Positions 1 to 6,003 of a DNA stretch of 12,631 bases are shown here, in pieces. Position numbers and translations under genes: made by a program. The notes beneath the pieces were generated by a model that searched no databases, was not told where the DNA came from, and saw nothing but the letters and a program-made list of their open reading frames with translations. Numbering within the stretch: position 1 is the stretch's first letter; each line of letters starts with the position of its first letter. Location: assembly GCA_025929125.1 (NCBI GenBank), contig JAICMT010000011.1:1-12631 (forward strand), given 5' to 3'. Source of the stretch: Acidobacteriaceae bacterium (GTDB lineage Bacteria > Acidobacteriota > Terriglobia > Terriglobales > Acidobacteriaceae).

Positions 1-248
1 GAAAGTTCCACATGACGCTCACGGGCATGAAGAAGCACGTCGGCGTTCTGGAGCAGGCGGGGCTCGTCACCACGAAGAAGATCGGGCGCGTGCGGACGTG
101 CCAGCTGGGGCCGCGCCGGTTGGAGGAAGAGACGGCGTGGCTCGAGAGGTACCGCCGGCGCTGGGACGAACGCTTCGACGAGTTGGACAAGGTGGTCGAG
201 GAACTGACACGAAAGGAGAAGAGCGATGAACGCAAGAATCGAAGGTAA
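1..248 (+). CDS. ArsR-family winged-helix transcriptional regulator, 5' end outside window
   Basis: This is the C-terminal part of a small DNA-binding repressor of the ArsR/SmtB type. The reading frame is open to the left edge (Lys-Phe-His precede the first internal Met), so the true start lies outside the window. What is visible is the recognition helix region (MKKHVGVLEQAGLVTTKK), a beta-wing (IGRVRTCQLGPRRLEE) and a C-terminal helix with the pattern WLERYRRRWDERFDELD, which is typical of ArsR proteins encoded beside AHSA1/SRPBCC genes. No metal-binding Cys cluster is visible in the part seen. It overlaps the start of the next gene by 23 bases, so the two are probably co-transcribed and translationally coupled. 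It lies outside the integron array and is transcribed towards it. Confidence 0.85.
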   Translation, partial: KFHMTLTGMKKHVGVLEQAGLVTTKKIGRVRTCQLGPRRLEEETAWLERYRRRWDERFDELDKVVEELTRKEKSDERKNRR

Positions 249-744
249 GCCCGGCCCCGTGAAGAAGCGCACCACGGTGGAACGGAAGTCGGACCGCGAG
301 GTGGTCGTCACGCGGACCATCAACGGCCCGGCGCGCATCGTGTTCGACGCATTTACCAAGGCCGACCTGCTAAAGCGTTGGTGGGTGCCCAAGTCGATGG
401 GAATGACCATGCTGTCCTGCGAGATCGATGCTCGGGTCGGAGGCAAGTACCGATTGGTATTCGACCATGGTGGCCCCGAGCCAGCCGCGTTTTTCGGCAC
501 GTATGTCGAGGTGAAGCCGTATTCGCGGCTCGCGTGGACCAATGACGAAGGTGGCGAGGGCGGGTCTGTCACCACGGTGACCTTCGAGGAAAAGGGCGGC
601 AAGACGCTGGTGGTCCTGCAGGAGCGCTATCCTTCGAAGGAAGCGCTCGACGCCGCCGGCACCGGAGCAGCCGAGGCAATGATCGAGACGTTCGATCAGC
701 TGGACGAGCTTCTCGTCGCCCTGGGTGAGAGCTCGGGACAGTAA
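226..744 (+). CDS. AHSA1-like SRPBCC-domain protein
   Basis: This 172-residue protein belongs to the START/Bet v1-like SRPBCC superfamily, AHSA1 (Hsp90 ATPase activator homologue) branch, a helix-grip fold with a hydrophobic ligand cavity. Diagnostic stretches are VVTRTINGPARIVFDAFT (N-terminal strand and helix), LLKRWWVPKS, the GGKYRLVF strand, and the C-terminal long helix beginning near GAAEAMIETFDQLDELL. The ATG at 226 is preceded by AAGGAG at a good distance, inside the end of the ArsR gene. In many bacteria ArsR-AHSA1 pairs form an operon in which the regulator controls the SRPBCC gene, but the ligand is usually unknown and cannot be read from this sequence. A strong hairpin follows 28 bases after the stop codon. 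The family assignment is firm and the exact role is not. Confidence 0.88.
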   Translation: MNARIEGKPGPVKKRTTVERKSDREVVVTRTINGPARIVFDAFTKADLLKRWWVPKSMGMTMLSCEIDARVGGKYRLVFDHGGPEPAAFFGTYVEVKPYSRLAWTNDEGGEGGSVTTVTFEEKGGKTLVVLQERYPSKEALDAAGTGAAEAMIETFDQLDELLVALGESSGQ

Positions 745-772
745 CAGAGACGTGGAGCTCGCGCTCGGTCGT

Positions 773-808
773 CCGATAGTCCCGGCTCACACTGGCCGGG
801 GCTATCGG
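773..808 (+). terminator. Stem-loop after the SRPBCC gene, possible terminator
   Basis: A 13-bp stem (CCGATAGTCCCGG / CCGGGGCTATCGG, one G-T wobble) closes a 10-base loop, starting 28 bases after the SRPBCC stop codon. There is no T-tract after it on the + strand, so it is not a canonical intrinsic terminator. It may still block read-through into the convergent cassette array. The remaining bases between 745 and 841 hold nothing else that I recognise. Confidence 0.45.
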
Positions 809-841
809 GCGGAGTCTCGAACATTCGATCGACGGGTCCCA

Positions 842-918
842 GGCTCACGGCGCAGCGTTCCGCGCCGGTCGCGTCCTGAGGCCAGACCGCGTTTGTCGGC
901 TGCATTTGTGGGTTAGGT
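842..918 (-). repeat. attC-1: terminal half-site (R''/L'' arm only)
   Basis: The outer core GTTAGGT (912-918) and the arm GTTTGTCGGCTGCATTTGTGG match the right arm of the shorter attC class (compare 7130-7172). Similarity fades leftwards near 842. A partner arm with GCCTAAC and GCAAATCAGCTGC, expected near 790-800, is absent. The site looks truncated or diverged and marks the distal end of the array. Without an R' arm the adjoining cassette should be unable to excise through it. Confidence 0.7.
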
Positions 919-946
919 GGCAAACGCAAGCTCGCCCGGCTCCGGC

Positions 947-1459
947 CTAGCGACGCGTCAAGGTGACGCGGGCGAACGGCCGCCGAACGCCCGCGCTGTC
1001 ATTATCCATATGCCACTGCCAGGAATCGGACGGCCGATCATAGACGAAGGTGGTGTGGAAACTGTCCCGTGCGTCGTAGCGGAAGAGAAACGGGATCGAA
1101 TCGCCCGCCACGGTCCCGCGGCCAGTGCCGGCAGGATCGAAGGCGGCCGCGCCCGTGTTATCCATCCAGAGGCAGGCGTATTCACCGGACCGTGGATCGC
1201 GACCAAATAGAACGACGGCCTCATAGGCCGGTGTGCCGTTCGGGGCCCGCTCGCGGGACACCTCGTGCATCTGAACGTATTCGCGCCCGAGCATCCACTC
1301 GAACGTTACGTCGTGCGTCGTTTGCTGGTGGGCGATGGTGCCTGTGAGCACCCACCGGCCGACAAGGCGGTCGAACAGGGAGTCAGGTGGCAGATCCTGA
1401 GCCCGCAGTGGAGACGCGGCAAGTGCGACGAGCATTAGAGCGCAAGCACAGATCTTCAT
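947..1459 (-). CDS. Secreted DUF1579-like protein
   Basis: This is a 170-residue protein with a clear Sec signal peptide (MKICACALMLVALAASPLRAQ, probable cleavage after Ala-Gln). The mature part begins with LFDRLVGRWVLTGTI and continues with strands such as VTFEWMLGREYVQMHEVS and WQWHMDNDS. This pattern of a leading 'GRW..TG' strand followed by a beta-barrel resembles the DUF1579/lipocalin-like families, whose function is unknown. I chose the ATG at 1459 because a longer frame would start at 1483, inside attC-2. The codon lies 6 bases inside the R' core of attC-2. This is the last cassette of the array, with its own attC reduced to a half-site. The family assignment is moderate; export is well supported. 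Confidence 0.72.
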   Translation of the reverse strand: MKICACALMLVALAASPLRAQDLPPDSLFDRLVGRWVLTGTIAHQQTTHDVTFEWMLGREYVQMHEVSRERAPNGTPAYEAVVLFGRDPRSGEYACLWMDNTGAAAFDPAGTGRGTVAGDSIPFLFRYDARDSFHTTFVYDRPSDSWQWHMDNDSAGVRRPFARVTLTRR

Positions 1460-1465
1460 ATTGCC

Positions 1466-1603
1466 ACCTAACGAAAAGCGCATCAGCTGCAGGCGATCAC
1501 CTCAGCGCCCGCACAAACCTTCGTTCCTTATCGCCTCACGGGCGATCTCGGCTGCACGGAGCGTGGCCCTGTCCGGCCTGTCAGCTACATTTGCGGGTTA
1601 GGC
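1466..1603 (-). repeat. attC-2 integron recombination site
   Basis: The R' core is ACCTAAC at 1466-1472 and the R'' core GTTAGGC at 1597-1603, 138 bp in all. The left arm is of the GCGCATCAGCTGC type but the right arm reads CAGCTACATTTGC, so the two arms do not match as well as in most sites; this is a hybrid site. Confidence 0.92.
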
Positions 1604-1621
1604 TGCGCCCTGCGGGGCAGC
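1602..1621. terminator. Small hairpin between higA stop and attC-2
   Basis: GCTGCGCCC and GGGGCAGC pair across a three-base loop with one bulged base, between the higA stop codon and the R'' core of attC-2. It might slow transcription or merely extend the attC fold. There is no T-tract. Confidence 0.25.
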
Positions 1622-1625
1622 CGAC

Positions 1626-1949
1626 TCAGCCGGCCTCGTCGAGGACCTCGACCTCACGCTCGAGCCGCCCTTGCAGCCGGTCCCGCTCGAGCTCCAGGTC
1701 GTGCGCGGTCTGCAGATTGAGCCAGAAGCGCTCCGAGGTGCCGAAGACCCGCGCCAGCCTCAGGGCCGTATCCGCGGTAATGGCCCGGGTACCGTGCACG
1801 ATCTCGTTGATGCGCCGGGGAGGCACACTCAGCCCCTTGGCCAGGCGATACTGGGTCAGGCCCAGCGGCAGGAGAAACTCCTCCAGGAGGATCTCCCCGG
1901 GGTGCACCGGCGCCAGCCGCCGATTAGTGGTAGTCGACGATTTCGACAT
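1626..1949 (-). CDS. higA: HigA-family antitoxin (XRE helix-turn-helix)
   Basis: This 107-residue antitoxin and autorepressor has the HigA signature: a leading VHPGEILLEEFLLPLGLTQYRLAK segment (residues 15-38), the recognition part PPRRINEIVHGTRAIT (43-58), TALRLARVFGTSERFWLNLQ (61-80) and a Glu/Arg-rich C-terminal helix. I chose the ATG at 1949 because the frame upstream of it is higB-derived and because it overlaps the end of the higB frame by 26 bases, as in normal higBA operons. In such modules HigA binds HigB and represses the operon. Here the partner toxin is broken (see 1924-2154), so HigA is probably an orphan antitoxin or repressor. It shares one cassette with the higB remnant. Confidence 0.88.
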   Translation of the reverse strand: MSKSSTTTNRRLAPVHPGEILLEEFLLPLGLTQYRLAKGLSVPPRRINEIVHGTRAITADTALRLARVFGTSERFWLNLQTAHDLELERDRLQGRLEREVEVLDEAG

Positions 1950-2154
1950 CGTAGGCAGCTCCCGTCCCTCCGCCCAACGAAAGCAGACCCGCCATTGGTC
2001 ATTCACCAGCTTCTCCAGCCGGTTCGCCGGCGGCACACGCAGATCGTCCAGGCGGCCAGCGGCATCCAGCATGAGCAGCCGTAACCCCAATACGATGCAA
2101 CGCGACGGCCCATTTCCGAACCGGCGCGCGCTGGAATAGGCGTTCGTAACGCAC
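1924..2154 (-). pseudogene. higB: Degenerate higB (RelE-superfamily toxin), multiple lesions
   Basis: Toxin-like sequence is spread over two reading frames. The 5' part reads ERLFQRAPVRKWAVALHRI in one frame (2145-2089). The middle, LLMLDAAGRLDDLRVPPANR, continues in another. The usual C-terminus (AAYDVEIVDYH, stop at 1924-1926) is back in the first frame. The shifts fall near 2080-2086 and 1963-1972. In addition, about 11-12 residues that normally separate NRLEKL from NDQWRVCFRW (the part usually reading like GDRxGQxSIRI) are missing. No plausible start codon with a ribosome binding site is seen; 2154 is only the first GTG in frame. HigB toxins are ribosome-dependent mRNA nucleases, and this copy cannot encode one without two frameshifts. 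Confidence 0.72.
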
Positions 2155-2204
2155 TGCGTTACTACACGGAACTGTGATGCTGGCGGCGCAGCATAACGCA
2201 CTGC
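2146..2204. repeat. Direct repeat TAACGCACTGC with a 17-bp palindrome next to attC-3
   Basis: The 11-mer TAACGCACTGC occurs at 2147-2157 and again at 2194-2204, where it spans the R' core of attC-3. The first copy sits in a perfect palindrome GTAACGCA-C-TGCGTTAC (2146-2162). The 47-bp offset suggests a local duplication of the attC R' end into the 5' end of the higB remnant. Confidence 0.5.
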
Positions 2205-2329
2205 AAATCAGCTACAGCCAATCGTGGTCGTTCCCGCACTACCCCACGTTCCACTGGTCGCCACCGGCGAGCAGTGGCCGCACGGAATTCCGCCCGGTCC
2301 CGCCTGTCAGCTGCATTTGCTGGTTAGGC
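2191..2329 (-). repeat. attC-3 integron recombination site
   Basis: The left core is GCATAAC (2191-2197), a one-base departure from GCCTAAC, and the right core is GTTAGGC (2323-2329). Inner arms GCAAATCAGCTAC and CAGCTGCATTTGC pair well. The R' change lies in the recombining core, so its activity may be reduced. Confidence 0.88.
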
Positions 2330-2674
2330 AGCATGCCAGCGAGCGGCCAGTAGATCTGGCGTTGCTCGGTCCGGGAAGATCGTTGCCTCGCGACCGGATA
2401 CCCGACACGGAGTCTCTGCCAGTCGTGACTCGATGAACGGGAGGGTTGTCAGATCCCACCCTCCGATCGGCAAGTAAACCGGGATCGCCTTTGCGAAGTC
2501 CATCATCGAGCCCACCACCGAGCGATCCTGAGTTACAGCCACGTTGACCGGCGTCATCGCGGCGACTTCCGCATCGATCAGAGCCCCTGCGACTCCGAGG
2601 CGTCGCAGGCGAGTCGCCACAAGCGTCGCAAGCCGGTTGGGCAACGTCCGCACATCACGGGCCGGCGCGAGCAG
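2324..2674 (-). pseudogene. 5'-truncated DUF6933 gene
   Basis: From 2674 downwards the frame reads LLAPARDVRTLPNRLATLV, then VAAMTPVNVAVTQDRSVVGSMMDFAK and a C-terminal ESRLAETPC. This is the order seen in the DUF6933 family (function unknown), which normally has about 40 further N-terminal residues containing a short strand-rich segment. That segment is replaced by the 3' end of the DUF998 gene. The frame is open up to a GTG at 2713 that lies inside DUF998, so a chimeric product is possible but no ribosome binding site supports it. The TAA stop (2324-2326) is supplied by the R'' core of attC-3. I infer that a deletion removed the 5' end of this gene together with the attC that once separated the two cassettes. 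Confidence 0.65.
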
Positions 2675-3323
2675 CGTGTGGTGCCGGCTGTGTGGTGGGC
2701 TGATTGCCCACACGGAGGAGGCGCATAGCTACCAGTTCTATCCACACAAACAACAGCAGGAGCCAAAGTCGTTGCCGAAGAGCACCCGAGACTCCCAGCC
2801 CGCTCAGCTCCAGAATCAGCCACGATGCACCCGGCAACACCAGCGTCGCGATGCCGAGCGACCGCCAAGCCGGGTCTCTCAACATGCGCGCGTAGAGCGT
2901 GAATGGGGCGAGAACAGCAGTCAGTAGGGCAACATCGCCGATCAGCAAGTGCAGACGATGATGCACGGATGGGGTCGCCGCCTGGCAGCCCGGATCGCAA
3001 GGTGCCATGGCTACTCCCACATAGGCGAGGCCATAGAGGGCGAGAAGACTCGGGCCGAGCCATCCTCCCGCATCCGCTCGGATTCCTCGGTGGACCGCCA
3101 CCGCAAATGCCACCATCAAGATGCCGTAAGGGAGAAAGCCGGCAAAGTTCATAATGGTCGCACCAGGAGCTCCGGTAGCGCCCAGCTCGCTGATGAAGTT
3201 CTTGACATGACTATACGCTGGATGCTGGAGGCTTGCGGCAATCATTGCGACGGTGAACACGATGGGTGCTATCGCCCCGCAAACGGCCAAAGGCCGTGGC
3301 CGCACGACTGCAACGCTGGTCAT
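2655..3323 (-). CDS. DUF998-family integral membrane protein
   Basis: This 222-residue protein has about six hydrophobic segments (roughly residues 13-33, 53-77, 87-104, 116-138, 147-167 and 172-190). The stretch YSHVKNFISELGATGAPGA after the first segment is the DUF998 hallmark, matching the family's 'ISELG..G.P' loop, and CDPGC (about 106-110) follows the third segment. DUF998 proteins are bacterial membrane proteins of unknown function. The ATG at 3323 has AGGAGGT five bases upstream; a longer frame to 3362 would begin inside attC-4. The C-terminal tail NQPTTQPAPHAARAGP is low in similarity to the family and overlaps the truncated DUF6933 gene, so the last 15 or so residues may be read from the junction of a deletion. 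Confidence 0.82.
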   Translation of the reverse strand: MTSVAVVRPRPLAVCGAIAPIVFTVAMIAASLQHPAYSHVKNFISELGATGAPGATIMNFAGFLPYGILMVAFAVAVHRGIRADAGGWLGPSLLALYGLAYVGVAMAPCDPGCQAATPSVHHRLHLLIGDVALLTAVLAPFTLYARMLRDPAWRSLGIATLVLPGASWLILELSGLGVSGALRQRLWLLLLFVWIELVAMRLLRVGNQPTTQPAPHAARAGP

Positions 3324-3346
3324 AGCGACCTCCTCCGGTGCTGTCC

Positions 3347-3474
3347 GCCTAACGAAAGGCAAATCAGCTGCAAGCGACCTTGAGCAAACCTACGTTCCTC
3401 AGCGCACCACCGGAGTGCGGTACAACAGGGAGCTCGACCGCTGAGCGCTTGTCGGCTGCATTTGCGGGTTAGGC
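3347..3474 (-). repeat. attC-4 integron recombination site (short class)
   Basis: The cores are GCCTAAC at 3347-3353 and GTTAGGC at 3468-3474, 128 bp in all. The inner stem uses AAGCG on the left and CGCTT on the right, which defines the shorter class together with attC-7, -10 and -17. Confidence 0.93.
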
Positions 3475-3502
3475 TGCGCCGCGGCTCAGCACAGCACGAT
3501 CG

Positions 3503-3892
3503 TTACTCCCCGCTGGCTTTGACCCAGCGGTAGCGAGGGGAAGCGAGCCCAACTAGAAATCCGAAGGCACCCCCCAATCCCGCCCCGATGAGGGTGACTT
3601 TGCCGAGGGGCGCTGTATCGGACGTACAGTCATCACACTGCCCGTGGGTTGCGAGCGCCAGAACCAGGCCGCCGAGCGCCCCCAGGGCCCCACCAATTGC
3701 AGCACCTTTCCAGTGGTGGTAGCCGGCCCGTTGGCGAATGCTGTCCGGCACCAGGAGCAGCCGCCTCGTCGAGTCGGCCCCCGGCTGGCTTGAGACGAGC
3801 GTTGCCGGGGCGATTGCTGCCGCTTTCTGAGCCGGCGAGGGAGCGGTCCAACCCATCCCGAGTCCCATGAGGACCACAGCAACCCGAATCAC
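3503..3892 (-). CDS. Exported glycine-zipper protein, function unknown
   Basis: This 129-residue protein begins with a signal peptide-like segment (MIRVAVVLMGLGMGW, cleavage possible after APSPAQ). It has two glycine-zipper membrane segments, residues 63-80 (GAAIGGALGALGGLVLAL) and 103-117 (GAGLGGAFGFLVGLA), separated by a loop with a CDDC motif (residues 86-89). Such zippers occur in outer-membrane or periplasm-associated small proteins. The start is GTG at 3892, preceded by AGGAGGT at a good distance, which is a better choice than the internal ATG codons. It is the sole gene of its cassette. I do not recognise a named family. Confidence 0.7.
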   Translation of the reverse strand: MIRVAVVLMGLGMGWTAPSPAQKAAAIAPATLVSSQPGADSTRRLLLVPDSIRQRAGYHHWKGAAIGGALGALGGLVLALATHGQCDDCTSDTAPLGKVTLIGAGLGGAFGFLVGLASPRYRWVKASGE

Positions 3893-3917
3893 GGGGACCT
3901 CCTCTGTACTCGCGTCA

Positions 3918-4057
3918 GCCTAACGACTTGCGCATCAGCTGCAGGCCCTCAAGCACGCGCCCGCACAATCCTACGTTCCTTATTGCGCTCCGGGAGGGTC
4001 CCGCCCGAGCGGAGCCCCGCGCCCCTCCGGCCTGTCGGCTGCATGCGCGGGTTAGGC
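3918..4057 (-). repeat. attC-5 integron recombination site
   Basis: The cores are GCCTAAC at 3918-3924 and GTTAGGC at 4051-4057. The arms read GCGCATCAGCTGC on the left and CGGCTGCATGCGC on the right, so GCGCAT pairs with ATGCGC where most sites have GCAAAT with ATTTGC. Confidence 0.93.
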
Positions 4058-4080
4058 CTCACCATTGGCGGTTGCCGGCG

Positions 4081-4845
4081 TCATCGAATAGCGTATCCTC
4101 CGTCAACCACCAGCGCCGTGCCTGTGACGAAGCGTGCCGCCGCTGACGCGAGAAACACTGCCGCCCCAGCGCATTCAGCGGGCGTTCCGAAACGGCCTGC
4201 CGGCGTTCGCGTCAGGATCTCTTGGTATAGGGGCATGCCCTTTATCGGCCCCGTAAGATCGGTATCGATCCAGCCCGGGAGAATGGCGTTCACTTGAATG
4301 TTGTGGGGTGCGAGCTCAATCGCGAGGGACTTTGTCAGTTGCATGATCGCCCCTTTGGCCGCGCTGTAGGACGGCGCGAATGCGGAGCCAAATAGCGAGT
4401 AGGTGCTTGCGAGGTTGATGATCTTGCCAGCCTGCCGCTTGGTCATCGATTGCGCGGCGTACTTGGCAAGGAGGAAGCACGCCGTCAAGTCGGTCTCGAT
4501 GACCCGATCCCAGTCCTCCGGCGAAAGGTCTAAGACCCCACCGAAGGCCACGACCGCCGCGTTGTTGACGAGAATGGACACTGGCCCGAGGTCCCTCTCG
4601 ACGGCGGCCAGCGCTGGTTGCAGCTGGCTCCGGTCCGCCACGTCGACTGCCAGAGCCATCGCCGGAGGACCCACTGCCCGCAACGCTGCGAGGGCCTCCG
4701 CGTTCTTCTCGCTATTTCGCCCCCAAATAGCAACCTTTGCCCCCGCGCCCGCCAATCCGAGCGCGATCGCACGGCCGATGCCGCCATTGCCGCCGGTGAC
4801 AACGGCAACCTGGCCATCAAGGTCAAAGGCTTGGAGATCCGCCAT
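4081..4845 (-). CDS. Short-chain dehydrogenase/reductase (SDR), classical type
   Basis: This 254-residue NAD(P)-dependent oxidoreductase has a Rossmann fold. The cofactor motif TGGNGGIG is at residues 17-24, the NNA motif at 94-96, a catalytic Ser at about 147-150 (NLASTYS), Tyr160 and Lys164 in YSAAK, PG at 190-191, and the usual C-terminal VTGTALVVDGG. Length and all catalytic residues are normal, so it should be active. It resembles glucose/gluconate-type dehydrogenases but the substrate cannot be assigned. Arg43 after the second strand (AIWGRN) is compatible with NADPH preference. The ATG at 4845 has CGGAGG about six bases upstream and lies 25 bases inside attC-6. An ordinary metabolic enzyme is a less common cassette cargo than toxins or unknowns. 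Confidence 0.92.
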   Translation of the reverse strand: MADLQAFDLDGQVAVVTGGNGGIGRAIALGLAGAGAKVAIWGRNSEKNAEALAALRAVGPPAMALAVDVADRSQLQPALAAVERDLGPVSILVNNAAVVAFGGVLDLSPEDWDRVIETDLTACFLLAKYAAQSMTKRQAGKIINLASTYSLFGSAFAPSYSAAKGAIMQLTKSLAIELAPHNIQVNAILPGWIDTDLTGPIKGMPLYQEILTRTPAGRFGTPAECAGAAVFLASAAARFVTGTALVVDGGYAIR

Positions 4846-4869
4846 GCCGCCCTCCGGAGGGTCGTGTGA

Positions 4870-5012
4870 GGCTAACGGATTGCAGATCAGCTGCAGGCGA
4901 TCATTCCCGCGCCCGCCCAAATTGACGCTTCCGCTGCTTGGCCACGGGGAGCGCCGCGCCCGCATGAAGCGCAGGCCCGTCCCGGCCTGTCGGCTGCATT
5001 TGCGGGTTAGAC
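4870..5012 (-). repeat. attC-6 integron recombination site
   Basis: The left core is GGCTAAC (4870-4876), with G in place of the usual pyrimidine at position 2, and the right core is GTTAGAC (5006-5012). The left arm reads GCAGATCAGCTGC against CGGCTGCATTTGC, one mismatch in the stem. Confidence 0.9.
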
Positions 5013-5034
5013 GGCACGCCGCGCGATCTGCGAG

Positions 5035-5253
5035 CTAGACCTCCGGAGCCCTTCGCGACGCGCGCGTGGCAGCCGCCGTCTTTGCCGCCGCCCGCCGTCG
5101 GCGTGTGCTAGCCGCCTTCTTCCCGGCGGCGCGGCGCTTACGCGTCGCGGCTGCCTTTTGACCTGCGGCTCTCCGTTTGCGCGTTCTGGTGGCCTTCTTG
5201 GCGGCTGCTCGGCGCTTCCTGGTTGCGGCGGCCTTCTCTCCGGCGCTGGCCAT
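5035..5253 (-). CDS. Arg/Lys/Ala-rich repeat protein, histone H1-like
   Basis: This 72-residue, extremely basic protein is built from about five tandem repeats of exactly 13 residues. The Thr-Arg pair recurs at residues 11, 24, 37, 50 and 63, and a typical unit reads TRKRRAAGKKAAA. Pro is almost absent, so the chain may form a long basic helix on DNA or RNA. Composition is like the tails of bacterial histone H1-like proteins (Hc1, AlgP), but the repeat unit differs from the PAKK type. The ATG at 5253 follows a GAGGCAAGG segment; a start at 5265 is possible and would add four residues. It is the only gene of its cassette. A nucleoid or nucleic-acid-binding role is inferred from composition alone. 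Confidence 0.72.
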   Translation of the reverse strand: MASAGEKAAATRKRRAAAKKATRTRKRRAAGQKAAATRKRRAAGKKAASTRRRRAAAKTAAATRASRRAPEV

Positions 5254-5288
5254 ACCTTGCCTCACAGTTGAAGAACTCCTTCGTGTCC

Positions 5289-5416
5289 GTCTAACGAAAT
5301 GCGCATCAGCTGCAAGCGACCTTGAGACAACCTACGTTCCACAGCGCCAGCGGAGAGCTGCTGATCATCGGGGCCTGACCCGCTGCGCGCTTGTCGGCTG
5401 CATTTGCGGGTTAGGG
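5289..5416 (-). repeat. attC-7 integron recombination site (short class, hybrid arms)
   Basis: The cores are GTCTAAC at 5289-5295 and GTTAGGG at 5410-5416, 128 bp. The left arm is of the GCGCAT type and the right of the ATTTGC type, so the outer stem is partly mismatched. The unusual GTTAGGG core abuts the cut parE gene. Confidence 0.9.
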
Positions 5417-5596
5417 GGCACGATCGCTCCGTTCGGCTACATGGCGGCCGGAAAGCGGAAACTGGGCGAGCTGGGGACCGCGTGCGAAGATTCGCTCGAT
5501 CATCCGAGCAGCGTACACCGGCGAGGTCTGGCCGATATAGTCCTGGATTGCGGTAAGTTGGGCGAGCGCGGCTTCGGTCCAGACAAGCGGCGTCAC
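5411..5596 (-). pseudogene. parE-type toxin, 5' two-thirds only (cut at attC-7)
   Basis: The frame encodes 61 residues of a RelE/ParE-family toxin: LVWTEAALAQLTAIQDYIGQ, then ARMIERIFARGPQLAQFP and SGRHVAERSD. It then runs straight into the R'' core of attC-7, which provides the stop. The C-terminal third, with the 'REV..GPYRVIYR' strand and the HGRR end, is missing here. A matching piece lies on the other strand at 6199-6324. The GTG start overlaps the antitoxin stop (GTGA), as in the intact system at 7174-7682. Without the C-terminal strands the product should be inactive. Confidence 0.78.
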
Positions 5597-5787
5597 GGGC
5601 CGGCGCGGCGCAGCCGTTGGACGGCCTCCTCGTGGCTCACGACGCGTCCGGCGTCAGCGTCACGCAGGCCCGCTTCAATGGCCTCGCGCACATAGATCTG
5701 GTACATGAGATCCTCCCACGAGGCGTCCTCCGGGAGGCGGTCGACCAACTCGCGGGCGGCGGGCTTGACGGATTCGGCATCGGCCAT
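5593..5787 (-). CDS. Small antitoxin of a ParE-type toxin-antitoxin pair
   Basis: This is a 64-residue acidic protein reading LVDRLPEDASWEDLMYQIYV followed by REAIEAGLRDADAGRVVSHEEAVQ. The 'LP.DASWEDLMY.IYVR..IEAGL.D...GRVVSHEE' pattern is typical of small antitoxins found just upstream of RelE/ParE toxins. It overlaps the toxin start by four bases (GTGA), so the two were translationally coupled. The ATG at 5787 has no strong ribosome binding site that I can identify. The 76 bases upstream, up to the inverted attC-8, show no convincing promoter. With its toxin cut short it is an orphan at present. Confidence 0.78.
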   Translation of the reverse strand: MADAESVKPAARELVDRLPEDASWEDLMYQIYVREAIEAGLRDADAGRVVSHEEAVQRLRRAGP

Positions 5788-5863
5788 GCTGACGGGCCCC
5801 GATGAAGGACCTTGAAATATGGGCGGGGCGGGCTGGCGGGGCTAGCATCGCTGTCAGCAAGCC

Positions 5864-6003
5864 GTCTAACCCGCAAATGCAGCCCACAGGCCGAAGCCAG
5901 TCGAACTCCGGCGTGGGCGCGACCGACGGTTGGCCGCCAGAGGAACGAAGGTTTGTGCGGGCGCCAGCATGATCGCCTGCAGCTGATTTGCCTTTCGTTA
6001 GGC
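5864..6003 (+). repeat. attC-8: the only complete attC in inverted orientation
   Basis: Here the L'' arm with the extra base (CCGCAAATGCAGCCCACAGG) is on the left and the L' arm (GCCTGCAGCTGATTTGCC) on the right, between GTCTAAC (5864-5870) and GTTAGGC (5997-6003). The sequence is otherwise of the common long class, so it is a normal attC turned round relative to the other sites. No gene that I recognise precedes it on the + strand in this orientation. Confidence 0.93.

Noticed and set aside
1387..2139. Long plus-strand open frame of 250 codons
   Set aside because: It is rich in Ser and Arg, lies opposite higA/higB and attC-2, and starts inside the DUF1579-like gene. It is a shadow frame of GC-rich DNA.
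3633..3882. Alternative frames over the glycine-zipper gene
   Set aside because: They lack ribosome binding sites and signal features, while the frame starting at the GTG at 3892 has AGGAGGT and a signal peptide.
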